From positions 1 through 44,781 of the forward strand of contig NW_024468317.1 in assembly GCF_002104995.1 (NCBI RefSeq): a stretch of DNA of 44,781 nt, given 5' to 3'. This document shows positions 18,166 through 27,524 of this stretch, in pieces. The translations under genes were made by a program, and so were the position numbers. The DNA is from Linderina pennispora (Eukaryota; Kickxellomycota; Kickxellomycetes; Kickxellales; Kickxellaceae). Numbering within the stretch: position 1 is the stretch's first letter; every line of letters starts with the position of its first letter. The notes beneath the pieces are model-generated. The model worked only from the letters and a program-made list of their open reading frames with translations. It ran no database searches and was not told the origin of the DNA.

Positions 18166-20604
18166 ATGACTATAGACCCTTCGAGACCTAATTCCGATTC
18201 GCCTCTTGCCCCTTCCTCCACCCCAAACTCAGCACAGCAGCACGTTGATACACTGGCAGACAAAATGAGCTCGACGCTGTCGACCTTCTCTCCCGCTACC
18301 ACAGGCTACATAGCAGCCGACGCCCAGCAGCATATCCGTGCCGATAGTCACGCGGACACAGCAGCAACAACTACAGCAGCAGAGCAGGGTGGGTCTGAGC
18401 GCGATGGCAGCGCCAGCCCTTCCTCCACAGCTGGGCGGAAGCGCAACTTTTCCGAGTTCGTCTCAGGCAGCTCGGTTCGGGAGCTGGACCTACTGGCGCT
18501 GCGGCGGTACCCCGCCTTTGGCGGCAAGTGCTACCGGCACTCCACACAGGTTTACCTGGCAGAGTGCGACAACACACAGCGGCAGCTGCAGGCGTCGCTG
18601 CGCGCTTTGCCGTCGGCCGAGCAGGAGAAGATCAGTGGAATATGGAGCAACTTTGCGTCAGAGCCGGCCGAGCGGCGGCTGCTTATCCTTCAGGGGATTG
18701 TCAACCTGTGCTGCATCCCGCAGCTCTCGTATCTCAACAAGGTTGTGCCCCAGCAGCTGCGAGTGGACTTTTTGGCAGCAGCGCCGCCAGACGTCTCGCT
18801 GAAGATTCTGTCGTACCTGGACGCGCAGTCGCTGTGCCAGGCCGCCCAGGTGTCGCGCACATGGGCGTCGCTGGCCAACGATGACATTCTGTGGCACCGC
18901 ATGTGTGCCCAGCACATCGACAAAGTATGCAAAAAGTGCGGCTGGGGCCTGCCGCTGCTTGACAAGTCCAGCCGTCGCGTCTACGAGGCCACAGCGCGGC
19001 GCGCCATGCGGCTGGCGTCAAGCAACGCGATAGATGTGCGTGGCCACAACAAGGCGCTTCGGATTGCGGCCAACAGCACAAATGGCGCGGCGACACCAGC
19101 CAACGGGAAATTCAACCCCAACTACACTTTTGCGCTGCCCACGAACAACGTGGCGATCGAGCCGGCCTCGCAAATCCTCAGCTATCAGCCAGCTGGCGAG
19201 TCGTCATCGTCGCCGAGTCAGTTCCGAGCGCCAGCAGATGATCCCGGTTTCGTCGCTAATCAACTAGCTCGGACTTGGACGTGTCGCTTGTCAGCAGCGT
19301 GTGCGCACCGCAAAATACCATCGAGTTCATGCAAGGACCGCAGGCGCTTGCTGACGGCGGCAGCAGCAGCAATAGCACAGGATCGCAGCCACTGGGCAGT
19401 ATCTCCACGCCGTGCTGCATTTGTGCATGAGCCGGCAGATTCGGAGAGCGGCAATGTCAGCGACTGCAGCAGCACCAACGACTGCAGCACGTCGAGGTCT
19501 GGCAGCATGCGCCATAAGCGGCGGCCATGGAAGGAGATTTTCGCCGAGCGCCAAATAATCGCCAACAACTGGCGCCGGTTCCGGTACCAGGAGTCCCGAA
19601 TCCAGGCCCACACGGACGGCATTCTGTGCGTGCAGTTCAACGACGAGTATGTCATCACCGGGTCGTATGACAGCAAGGTGCGTGTGTGGGACGCCGAGAC
19701 TTTTGAGATGGTCAGCGAGCTCAGTGGCCACACAATGCCGGTGCGTGCGCTCGAATTCGACGAGTGCAAGCTGTTCAGCGGGTCGCTCGATGGGACCGTG
19801 CGGATCTGGAACTACCGTGACGGCACATGCATCCGCACCCTGCGCGTGTTTGAGAACGGCGGGGTCATCTCGCTCCACTACTCTGGTGGCACACTGGTCG
19901 CCGGCGGCGAGAACGGCACCATCCGTGTCTACAACATTGCGAAGATGACCAGCTTCACGCTGACTGGCCATACTGACTGGGTCAATTCTGTAAAGCTGTA
20001 CGGCGACTCGACTCTGTTCTCATGTTCTGACGACATGCTGGTGAAGCGCTGGGACCTGGACCAGCGCCGGTGCGTGCGCACGTACACCGGCCACTCGCAC
20101 CACGTGCAGTCGCTGCAGCTGTCGACACGCATGCCATCCAGCCTGCAGGCCCAGCAGTCATCGATGGCGCGTCTGGGCAGCCGCGCACCTGAGCCCGTCT
20201 CCGAGCGGCCGTTCTTGATCACCGGTTCGCTAGACAGCACGATGCGCGTCTGGGATATTGAGACCGGCGAGTGCCTGGATACGATCTTCGGCCACGTCGA
20301 GGGCATCTGGTCTATGACTTTTGACTCGCTGCGCATCGTGTCTGGATCCAACGACGGTACCGTCAAGATCTGGGACACCAGCTCGCATGCATGCCTACAC
20401 ACATTGCTGGCGTCGGCGGCGGCTGTCAACTGCGTGGCCATCAGCGACACACGCTTCATCATTGGCGACAACGATGGCAGCGTGGGTGTATACGACTTCC
20501 GCGACCACCCCAGTATTCCCACTGAGCCCACGGCCGAGACAAAACAAAAAAGCTACACATATTTTGCATATCTTCTCTCTCCCTCTAACCTCCTTTCTCG
20601 CTAA
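18166..20604 (+). CDS. F-box/WD40 protein, MET30/sconB-like SCF substrate receptor
   Basis: The product is 812 residues from ATG 18166 (MTIDPSRPNSDSPL). After a low-complexity N-terminus comes the family region KISGIWSNFASEPAERRLL and the F-box DVSLKILSYLDAQSLCQAAQ near residue 200. CKKCGWGLPLL follows, a signature shared with Met30, SconB and Pof1. A poorly conserved linker (about 330-455) is followed by RPWKEIFAERQ and seven or so WD40 repeats (about 477-790), for example GSYDSKVRVWD, GSLDGTVRIWN, GHVEGIWSM and GSNDGTVKIWD. Met30 is the SCF ubiquitin-ligase receptor that restrains the Met4/Cys3 sulfur-assimilation activator. That role is inferred from the similarity. Part of the linker (about 19260-19430) reads more naturally in another frame, so a pair of compensating indels is possible there. 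Confidence 0.85.
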   Translation: MTIDPSRPNSDSPLAPSSTPNSAQQHVDTLADKMSSTLSTFSPATTGYIAADAQQHIRADSHADTAATTTAAEQGGSERDGSASPSSTAGRKRNFSEFVSGSSVRELDLLALRRYPAFGGKCYRHSTQVYLAECDNTQRQLQASLRALPSAEQEKISGIWSNFASEPAERRLLILQGIVNLCCIPQLSYLNKVVPQQLRVDFLAAAPPDVSLKILSYLDAQSLCQAAQVSRTWASLANDDILWHRMCAQHIDKVCKKCGWGLPLLDKSSRRVYEATARRAMRLASSNAIDVRGHNKALRIAANSTNGAATPANGKFNPNYTFALPTNNVAIEPASQILSYQPAGESSSSPSQFRAPADDPGFVANQLARTWTCRLSAACAHRKIPSSSCKDRRRLLTAAAAAIAQDRSHWAVSPRRAAFVHEPADSESGNVSDCSSTNDCSTSRSGSMRHKRRPWKEIFAERQIIANNWRRFRYQESRIQAHTDGILCVQFNDEYVITGSYDSKVRVWDAETFEMVSELSGHTMPVRALEFDECKLFSGSLDGTVRIWNYRDGTCIRTLRVFENGGVISLHYSGGTLVAGGENGTIRVYNIAKMTSFTLTGHTDWVNSVKLYGDSTLFSCSDDMLVKRWDLDQRRCVRTYTGHSHHVQSLQLSTRMPSSLQAQQSSMARLGSRAPEPVSERPFLITGSLDSTMRVWDIETGECLDTIFGHVEGIWSMTFDSLRIVSGSNDGTVKIWDTSSHACLHTLLASAAAVNCVAISDTRFIIGDNDGSVGVYDFRDHPSIPTEPTAETKQKSYTYFAYLLSPSNLLSR

Positions 20605-21232
20605 ACCACCACTTTCCGCCCCATTTCAACCTTTGTACAAGTAAAATATATGAATCGATATTCTGTATCTGCGGCGATGGTGCTTTTTCCGCACCTCTTT
20701 ATTCACTGGACAGGCGTGGCGGTATTTTGTGTGTACCACTAGAATCCGCACTGATATTGGCCACGAATGTACACCCAAAAAACGGCCTTGTCTTGACGCG
20801 GTCTTTGTAGGTAGAATATGGAAAAGACGACTCCAATAAAACGAGGTCTCATTCCCAAATGCCCTCCTCCTCCCTTCCTCTTCCTCCTGGAATCTTCTCA
20901 TTTACAATTGCCTTTGGCCTAGCCTCTTCCATATCTTGTCCTCGCTGCCATTTAATATCAATCACGATACTTGTGAATAACAGCATACATCTGCCACCCA
21001 ACTAACAGGACCGGCCCTCCAATCGTTCGATTGCAAAAGCTAGTCATTAAAAACAAGCTGGTTTACCGAAAAACGCAACCCCACTTCGCCTGCTGCTATA
21101 TAATCCGCCTGCTCCAAAATCTTGCAAGCAGCAGCTTTTTTCTCGCCTAGGCTGTAGTCTTCATTCCTGTCCTTTTTCATCCCCTTCCTATCGTGTACTC
21201 GCCTTTTCTCATCCTGTTCTAGACAAACAGCT
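20605..21232. other. Intergenic, no gene recognised
   Basis: These 628 bp follow the MET30-like gene. The first part is its 3' UTR. The end is the promoter and long pyrimidine-rich leader of the small secreted peptide. Confidence 0.5.
21097..21104 (+). promoter_or_regulatory. TATA box of the small secreted peptide gene
   Basis: TATATAAT lies about 130 bp before the ATG at 21233 and is followed by a C/T-rich leader, the usual arrangement in this genome for a transcribed gene. Confidence 0.5.
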
Positions 21233-21352
21233 ATGATGTTCAAATATAGTCTCTTGGCTGTTTTCGCGATTGCAATCATGGCGAGCGGTGCCCAGACTAT
21301 GGGTGCCCGCGATTGCAAGGATACCAAGGATCCACTGTGCACTGGGTCGTGA
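21233..21352 (+). CDS. Small secreted two-cysteine peptide (39 aa)
   Basis: ATG 21233 opens a 39-residue frame. The first 20 or so residues (MMFKYSLLAVFAIAIMASGA) form a textbook signal peptide: a lysine, a hydrophobic core, then small residues at the cleavage site. The mature part would be about 19 residues, charged, with two cysteines (RDCKDTKDPLCTGS). A TATA box and a C/T-rich leader precede it, and AATAATAAAC near 21505 could serve polyadenylation. I know no named family. A secreted effector-like or signalling peptide is conceivable; a chance ORF is the alternative. It lies next to two secreted CAP proteins. Confidence 0.5.
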   Translation: MMFKYSLLAVFAIAIMASGAQTMGARDCKDTKDPLCTGS

Positions 21353-22007
21353 AGGCGTGTATTTTCTCCGCAATGCCCAGATATGATCACTTGCTTATAC
21401 GTCCTCTTACGCACACCGACTATTGCGTTTACCAGCCTGATGACAGATTCCAATTTCTCGGTGTATTTTCAATCTCCAACAGATTCTTTGATAAGTTCAA
21501 AATAATAAACAACTGGCTTCATTTTACCTGTTTACTGGCACTCGCATTAGTGTACACTTGGCCCCCCACACACACAAATGCACATACACATTCATAATGC
21601 ATGAATCTGTGGCCATTAACCAATGGAGGATTAGTTCATGCACTTGGAAATGGAGACGTATACGTGGCTGTTATCGATTTGAATGTGAGTTGGCCATGAT
21701 GGTAATGATATTTTTGATTCAACCCGGCTATTAACAATTCCTTGACATGCTGTAAAAGATACTTCTAAAGCTCCCGTTAACCCAGTCCAAGGCTCTTTTC
21801 ACAAAAACTAGTTTCCGCATCTCTTTGCATTTACTAATGCGCCATCCGCGTACCTTTTTTTAGTATCCAAGAGTGTGTGAAGGTGCAAAGAGGGCATGAG
21901 GATAGATAACCGTAGCATGTCGCTATGTGAGATATGCATGCTATCTCCACATGCCCTTGGTGTCCTCTCCCTTACTTCTATGCATTGTTACATATATAGC
22001 ATAAACA
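21353..22007. other. Intergenic, no gene recognised
   Basis: These 655 AT-rich bp lie between the small secreted peptide and the first CAP gene. The only promoter-like motif is CATATATAGC at 21991-22000, very close to the CAP start. Confidence 0.45.
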
Positions 22008-22649
22008 ATGAACCTACAAACTAGCTTATTATTCACATTAACGGCAGCCAGCTTGTGTGCTGGATCTATAGCACTGTCTCCAGCATCAGAGCCAGTTCGT
22101 ATTAAAGCCAGGGTGGCCGCGAGTGGCATACCTAACTTTCCGAACCTCGAACCCAGCCAAGGCGACTCGGATGTCATTTATTTCCCACAGAATCCTTCGA
22201 CAGCGAATGCATACAATATGGCAAACATGCTGTGTCTCGTCAACCGTCTGCGCACGGGCCATGGGCTACATCCTGTTGTCTACCATGAAAGTCTACTCAC
22301 ACTGGCTGTACGGCATGCCAGCTTTCAAGCAAGATATCGAGTCATCACACATGCCGATAGTGGCGGTCAAATTGGTGAACGGGTGACAGCCCTAGGTTTT
22401 GACTGGGCTTTGTTGTTGGAGAATGTCGGCGGCGGTGCCGACAATGAATATGCGATCATGGACGCGTGGAGTAAATCGCCTGGCTATCTTGCCAACATTC
22501 TCAACCCAAGTATACGATTCATCGGCGTCCATGTCACCAATGGATTTTGGGTGCAGGATTTTGCTGCCCCAATGGATCCGACATATGTACCGCCACTAAA
22601 CAGAATTGACGCATGCCCTAGTCCCAATAATCTCTATATTTATTCATAG
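22008..22649 (+). CDS. Secreted CAP/SCP-domain protein, copy 1
   Basis: The product is 213 residues. The signal peptide is MNLQTSLLFTLTAASLCAGS. A short spacer precedes the CAP (CRISP/antigen 5/PR-1) domain from about residue 70: NMLCLVNRLRTGHGLHPVV, SFQARYRVITHAD with a conserved His, LLLENVGGGADN with the conserved Glu, AWSKSPGYLANILNPSIR, and FWVQDFAAP. Extracellular CAP proteins such as yeast Pry1 and plant PR-1 bind sterols or act in secretion and host interaction. The second cavity histidine, normally SPGH, is Tyr here (SPGYLANIL), while copy 2 keeps it. Copy 2 lies 4.2 kb downstream on the same strand and is clearly paralogous, sharing NLYIY at the C-terminus. Confidence 0.9.
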   Translation: MNLQTSLLFTLTAASLCAGSIALSPASEPVRIKARVAASGIPNFPNLEPSQGDSDVIYFPQNPSTANAYNMANMLCLVNRLRTGHGLHPVVYHESLLTLAVRHASFQARYRVITHADSGGQIGERVTALGFDWALLLENVGGGADNEYAIMDAWSKSPGYLANILNPSIRFIGVHVTNGFWVQDFAAPMDPTYVPPLNRIDACPSPNNLYIYS

Positions 22650-22990
22650 ACTGGCTGGCAGATGTCCAATACACCACAAGGTTCAAGCCGAAACTAAAAC
22701 GCCGTCCAATTGGACTGTTAGCCAGTAGCTGAAGATCACAGAAGGACTACATCAGGCTATGCATGCGTACTGCTGCTACAAATATCTGAATTTTTCTTTT
22801 ACAAAGTGTACCCTTAGAAGATAACAGAGCCGTCAAATATCTCTTTTACTTGCCTACTCTCCCTTTTTCATACATATGGATGACCACCACCGCCGTATCT
22901 CAGTTTTGGTTCCAGGTCATCATGGCCATCAGTAATGCACATGTCTTTACCTATATATAGGACAAGGAAAGCAGCAGAAAATGGTGAAAA
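22650..22990. other. Intergenic upstream of the Fanzor relic
   Basis: These 341 bp hold no gene that I can support. If the Fanzor relic was once full length, its N-terminal region (200 or more residues) should lie here, but I could not recognise it in any frame. TATATATAGG near 22952-22961 is TATA-like. Confidence 0.4.
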
Positions 22991-24483
22991 TTGGCCAAGA
23001 AGGCTACACACGAAGCAGCGAAGATGCCATCGGATGCAACAGAGGCCACTGCAGCAACTGCAGCAGTAGCGGCTGATTTGCTTGCTGCTGCATCGGCGGC
23101 AGCAGCAGACACTGTTGCAGCACTTAACAGTTCATATGCATCAGCACCCCCAGTCTGTGCACACGACCCGGTCCAAGGGATCACACAATCTGTGTGGGAT
23201 GTGTGGGGCCGGGTCACAGATCTAATATCAAAGCCATTTAAGGCGCATGGTGATAGAAAATTCCACGGAATGGCGACAACAGATGGTATAGCGATATTCA
23301 TTTTGTTACAAGACAAGCTACCTAAGGCTGATAGTGCAGTAGATGCTGATGCTGCAGGAGGTGGTGCTGCAGGAGGTGGTGCTACAGCTGACTGTTGCTA
23401 TATCTACCAGATCCCACAGCCAGAGCTGTAGAATCTGAAAGGCCGCTGTGTATTCATCGATCCAGGTCGGGGCGATTTACTGTATATGATGCACGAAAAT
23501 AGCAGCAATGGGAAAGAGGGTGAAAAATGCTCTACCGCTACACACGGCAGCAGCGCAATAAGGAGCTCAAGCTGCCCCACTATGACAGGATTCGTTGGGA
23601 TACAAAGGATCAAGTCCCAGAAGATGCTGTCCGCAGAGCAGAGGCAGAGCTTTCCAAGCACTGCTGCCGGACCCTTAGCCCAGCAAAATTCCGTGCCTAC
23701 GTTGCTGCCCGTGCATCTGTGTGGTGTGTCCTAGCACCGTTCTATGCCAACACGATGACAGCGCGAAGGTTACCAGAGCAGCAGCCCACTGAGTCAGACA
23801 AGCAGCACCAAAGGCGCTGGAAGGCCCATCCAGGTGCCAGTACCAGTCCCAAGGTGTACCCGCTTCACCGCAAGCTGCGCCTTGATTCATTCATGAACCA
23901 GGCCCGTGCAGACCACAGGCTTGCCGCAAACCCCCGGAGCAGGTTCGGTCCAGATCCAGTGCTGATCATGGGCAATTGGAGTGTGCCGATGGCCCGACAC
24001 CATGCGCCAATCCGTGGCAAGGGATGGCGTGACAAGTTCAAGTACCATAGCTTTGAAGTCTCTCTGATCGACGAATTCCGGACATCGTCGATGTGCCCGT
24101 TCTGCTGCGAAAAGTCGCTGCAGACATTCCGGCACGTTCCCAACCCGCGGCCCTACCAGAGATCGAAGAACCCAACTGTGAAGTGCCATGGCCTTCTCCG
24201 CTGTACAAGCGAGTCATGTAAGCGGGCCATGGCACAATACAGGCGAGTCTATTCGTCTCGGCTCTTGAACCGCGATCTCGCAGCAGTTCTAAACTTCAGA
24301 CTCGTTTTCCAGTCACTCTGTGATTCAGGCTGTATTCCTGAACGGTTCCGTCGCTCTATGGCCATTGCTGCCGATGCTTCTGGCACCACTCCTGCAACAA
24401 AGAACCCGCACAAGAGGCGTGGACCAGCTGCAGGTGATTCTGCTGCCAGCAGCAGCGAACCAGCCCTGAAACGTCTGCGCTGA
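22991..24483 (+). pseudogene. Decayed Fanzor (eukaryotic TnpB-like RNA-guided nuclease)
   Basis: The reading is open from 22991 to a TAG at 23429-23431, continues past it in the same frame, then shifts near 23525 into the frame that ends at 24483. Recognisable parts in order: KFHGMATTDGIAIFILLQ, the pre-RuvC beta element; CVFIDPGRGDLLYMM (RuvC-I, first Asp) just after the stop; YRYTRQQRNKEL; then a long helical insert. Next come PVLIMGNWS, GWRDKFKYHSFEVSLIDEF (RuvC-II, Glu), a zinc ribbon SSMCPFC ... CHGLLRCTSESCKRAM, and SRLLNRDLAAVLNFRLVF (RuvC-III, last Asp). This is the catalytic core of Fanzor proteins. The N-terminus is missing or replaced by an Ala-rich low-complexity stretch. Catalytic D, E and D survive, but one stop codon and one frameshift (A5 run at GAAAAATGC) disrupt it. 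It is flanked by the two CAP genes. No transposon ends were found. Confidence 0.8.
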
Positions 24484-24896
24484 GCAGGCAATCAAGGTGG
24501 GAGATGTCCATGATCGCCATTGCACCAACAACCATCCGACACGTTCAAATGACCGGTTCGCCGTGATGCTCTTATCGACGTGTCAACCCATGCTGACTAG
24601 CAGCCGAGCTCGCATCGCGAGCAGAGTATTTCTAGTATCATCATAACAGTATTAATGGCCGGGGCAGAGGCATTCTCTGATAGATTTATTTTTGGATCAC
24701 CGATAGTTTCATATTTTGTTGAGTCGATTGCCTCTTAGCATATCGATTCCTTCTTCTTCTTTAGCTATTTCATTCTTGGCTAGTATCTCAAGTATCTTCA
24801 ATCCAACCCTCTTTCGAGCTCTAGAAGCGCTCGCATCTCTACGCTACAACATTCTCCGCCTTTCAGCTTTTGCAGTTTGTGCTCTCCGGGGCTAGC
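24484..24896. other. Intergenic downstream of the Fanzor relic
   Basis: These 413 bp hold no ORF of note. In TnpB and Fanzor loci the guide RNA (omega RNA) is encoded at or after the 3' end of the nuclease gene, so this is where its remnant would be. I see no clear structure, and the assignment is speculative. Confidence 0.3.
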
Positions 24897-26142
24897 ATGG
24901 TTTTCGAGTTGCGAAGGTGGGCGCGTCGTCTGGGCTTGGGCTTCATTCTTGTGTATGGAGCAGCAACAGCTGTTGTCTGGGCGCCCCTCCACGTATCACT
25001 TGTTATGCAAATATGGCCAGTTTGGGCCAGCTAAGCACGCTGCTTGATCCGGCATATATATCACACTGGATAGCAAATTCCTTCCATATGTAATTTCTGG
25101 CCTGTGCGGCAATTCTGTAGACGACAGCTTCAAGTATTAAAACTGCATAGACACTGCAGATGGTCGCACCTTCACTATCGATCCGTTAGAACCAGAGCTG
25201 CTCGCAACACCATTCGACGCTGATGCACAGGTGTGAGCAACTCGAAATCCGAAGGGCTGCCTACAAATTTTGGTTGCAGCGCTCCTAAATTACACAAAGC
25301 TATTCTACAAAACAGATGCAATTGTGTATGCATCCAGCCACGTCCAAGTTGTGTGTGAGCACTTGGAAACGTATGTCGATGCGACGCTGGGGCTATTTTG
25401 CTGATTTCCACGAAAAAAAAAGGCACGCTCAGATACATGATAGCATGTCAAAACCAGTTGTCCTTTAACTCCACCAACTTGCTAGACAGCACCACGATGA
25501 GGCACACCCTCATCCCGACAGTACCCTCGACAGAAAATTATACAATGTATTACAATATCAACCTCATTGTGATAGAAGGTATGGCCGAGACATCATGCAA
25601 CAGCACAGCTTATAGGGATCTTTACAAGGACAGTTACTATTGGATCACCTACGCGAAACGAAACATGCTGAACAACCAGTCGCTTGGGAATTACACTGCG
25701 ACTATCTACGACCTTCAATTGAACACCAGCAAAGATAAGTTTGAGGTCAGCATGCTGAAGCTTACTGATGTGGGGTACACTGACCCGGGTTCAAGACGAT
25801 CACCAACAGCTGCCACTAGCTCATAGCAGAAATGTCCCGCAAACGCGCTGACAATCCCGTATACTCTGCCATTGATATTCGGGAGCACGATTTTGGATTT
25901 AAGGAAGGCTGCTGAAGAAATACAATGCATACAGGAACCACACACTGGACACTGTAGCTGGTACAGCCGCTGACGGGACACGCACCCTTCCTAGATTGTC
26001 TGATATTGAAGCGGCACTTGGGGGCTCGAGAAAAGCTGGCTTCACGGTAATAGTCAATAGTCATGTTGCTCAAGCAGTATCGCGGTCACTCAGCCCACAA
26101 ATAGCCGACAAGATGGGAATTGTCTGTGGAGCAAACGGCTAG
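24897..26142 (+). pseudogene. Decayed ORF of unknown identity, probably a secreted glycoprotein
   Basis: Protein-like pieces occur in changing frames. ATG 24897 starts a hydrophobic N-terminus (RLGLGFILVYGAATAVVW). After several stops and shifts come FLPYVISGLCGNSVDDSF, DGRTFTIDPLEPELL, LLNYTKLFYKTDAIVYASS, and an open stretch 25398-25826 with NYTMYYNINLIVIEG, DSYYWITYAKRNML and NYTATIYDLQLN. It ends with SRKAGFTVIVNSHVAQAV and a TAG at 26140-26142. Several N-glycosylation sites (NYT, NST, NQS) suggest a former secreted or membrane protein. An A9 run at about 25414-25422 lies at one break. I do not recognise the family; a single-protein origin is an inference from order and composition. Confidence 0.35.
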
Positions 26143-26800
26143 TCGCAGATATCGCATAGTTCATTTTCTCCGTTACCATAAATACATATGGCCACTTTTT
26201 CACGCAGAGCATGAGCTTTATGAAACAAACCTGGGATTTGCCAATGGCTCCTTCCTATATTCTTATTGTTATGATTCAAAATAAAATAGCCTTGCATGTA
26301 CAGCGCAATAAACTCAAATATATGTGCAAAGATGTGGGCTTAACGTATGCACACATACATTCAGTAATGATGGGATGCATGCAGATGTAAGGTCAATTCT
26401 ATTTGAAAGCGGGGGAATATGCACGGCTACAACAGACCACTTTGGAGGTGCGCTGAATAAAATCGACCATGCCCATTTACATCACATGTAGTACACTTCA
26501 TGATTTGTAGCTAATTGAAGTGACCTTTGTCTTTCTTTCAAGGTTTGCATTGCCCATTTCCAAGATATTGTTTACAACAGGCCGAGTACTTTGCGCGACC
26601 GCAGCGCTCAAGTATGTGCATTTAACAGTGCGCCATGATTTCAATATATTACATATCCTAAATTTCCAGCACTGACAGGATGCGAAGAGAATAAAACGGC
26701 TATATCTGACACAAAAAGTGATCGTGACTTGTTCTACCTATATCCTTATAGTCATTTTATACATACACTGATACGCAAACACCTTGTCAATTGCAAGTAG
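26143..26800. other. Intergenic, no gene recognised
   Basis: These 658 AT-rich bp lie upstream of CAP copy 2. I see no ORF, repeat or RNA gene that I can support. Confidence 0.45.
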
Positions 26801-27445
26801 ATGAATATACGTTTCATATTCGCAGCCCTGGTCAGTGCATCCAATGCCGTTGCAGGATTCGGAGCTGACACTCGAGCTGCTTACCCAGCACCGATTCCCG
26901 CTAGCCAGGCTCCGACGTATATACCCAACTTTCCGTGGCTTGGGCCAGGCCAGGCTGATCAGGAAGTCATATACTATCCACAAAATCCAGCGACAGTCAA
27001 TTCGTACAACATGGCAACCATGCTATGTCTAGTTAACCGCCTACGTATGAGCCATGGGCTGCAGCCAGTGGTGTACCATTCAAGCCTGCTCTCGCTGGCT
27101 ATGCGGCATGCGCTCTTCCAATCCAGATACAAGGTTATCACACATGCCGACAGCAGCGGCGAAATCGGCGACAGACTGACAGCACTCGGGATCGACTGGG
27201 CGGTGCTGTTCCTGGAGAATGTCGGCGGCGGTGCTAATAGCGAAGATGCGATAATGGATGCGTGGACTAGGTCGCCTGGACATCTGGCCAACATACTCAA
27301 CCCAAACATACGATTCATGGGCGTGCAGGTTGCCAATGGGTTCTGGGTGCAAGATTTCGCTGTTCCAAGGGACCCGAGGTATGCACCAGCACCCAGCACC
27401 GTCGATGCATGCCCCACAGCCAACAACCTTTACATATACGCTTAG
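26801..27445 (+). CDS. Secreted CAP/SCP-domain protein, copy 2
   Basis: The product is 214 residues with signal peptide MNIRFIFAALVSASNAVAG. The CAP domain shows ATMLCLVNRLRMSHGLQPVV, SRYKVITHAD-like YKVITHADSSGEIG, LFLENVGGGANSED, WTRSPGHLANILNPNIR and FWVQDFAVPRDP. Both cavity histidines and the glutamate are present, unlike copy 1. It is closely similar to the CAP protein at 22008-22649 along its whole length, so the two arose by duplication and the island between them (Fanzor relic and decayed ORF) was inserted or left behind later. Extracellular location and lipid or sterol binding are family-based inferences. Its stop lies 79 bp from the 3' end of the convergent msrA. Confidence 0.9.
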   Translation: MNIRFIFAALVSASNAVAGFGADTRAAYPAPIPASQAPTYIPNFPWLGPGQADQEVIYYPQNPATVNSYNMATMLCLVNRLRMSHGLQPVVYHSSLLSLAMRHALFQSRYKVITHADSSGEIGDRLTALGIDWAVLFLENVGGGANSEDAIMDAWTRSPGHLANILNPNIRFMGVQVANGFWVQDFAVPRDPRYAPAPSTVDACPTANNLYIYA

Positions 27446-27524
27446 CAGTAGTTTAAAGCTTTTAGAATGACAATTTGGACAGAAGTTTACGTGGTTAAAA
27501 GGAAATACTTTTCTGGAGGTGCGC

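Noticed and set aside
22951-23316. Minus-strand ORF opposite the Fanzor N-terminal region
   Set aside because: It results from the CAG/GCA-rich Ala-coding stretch on the plus strand.
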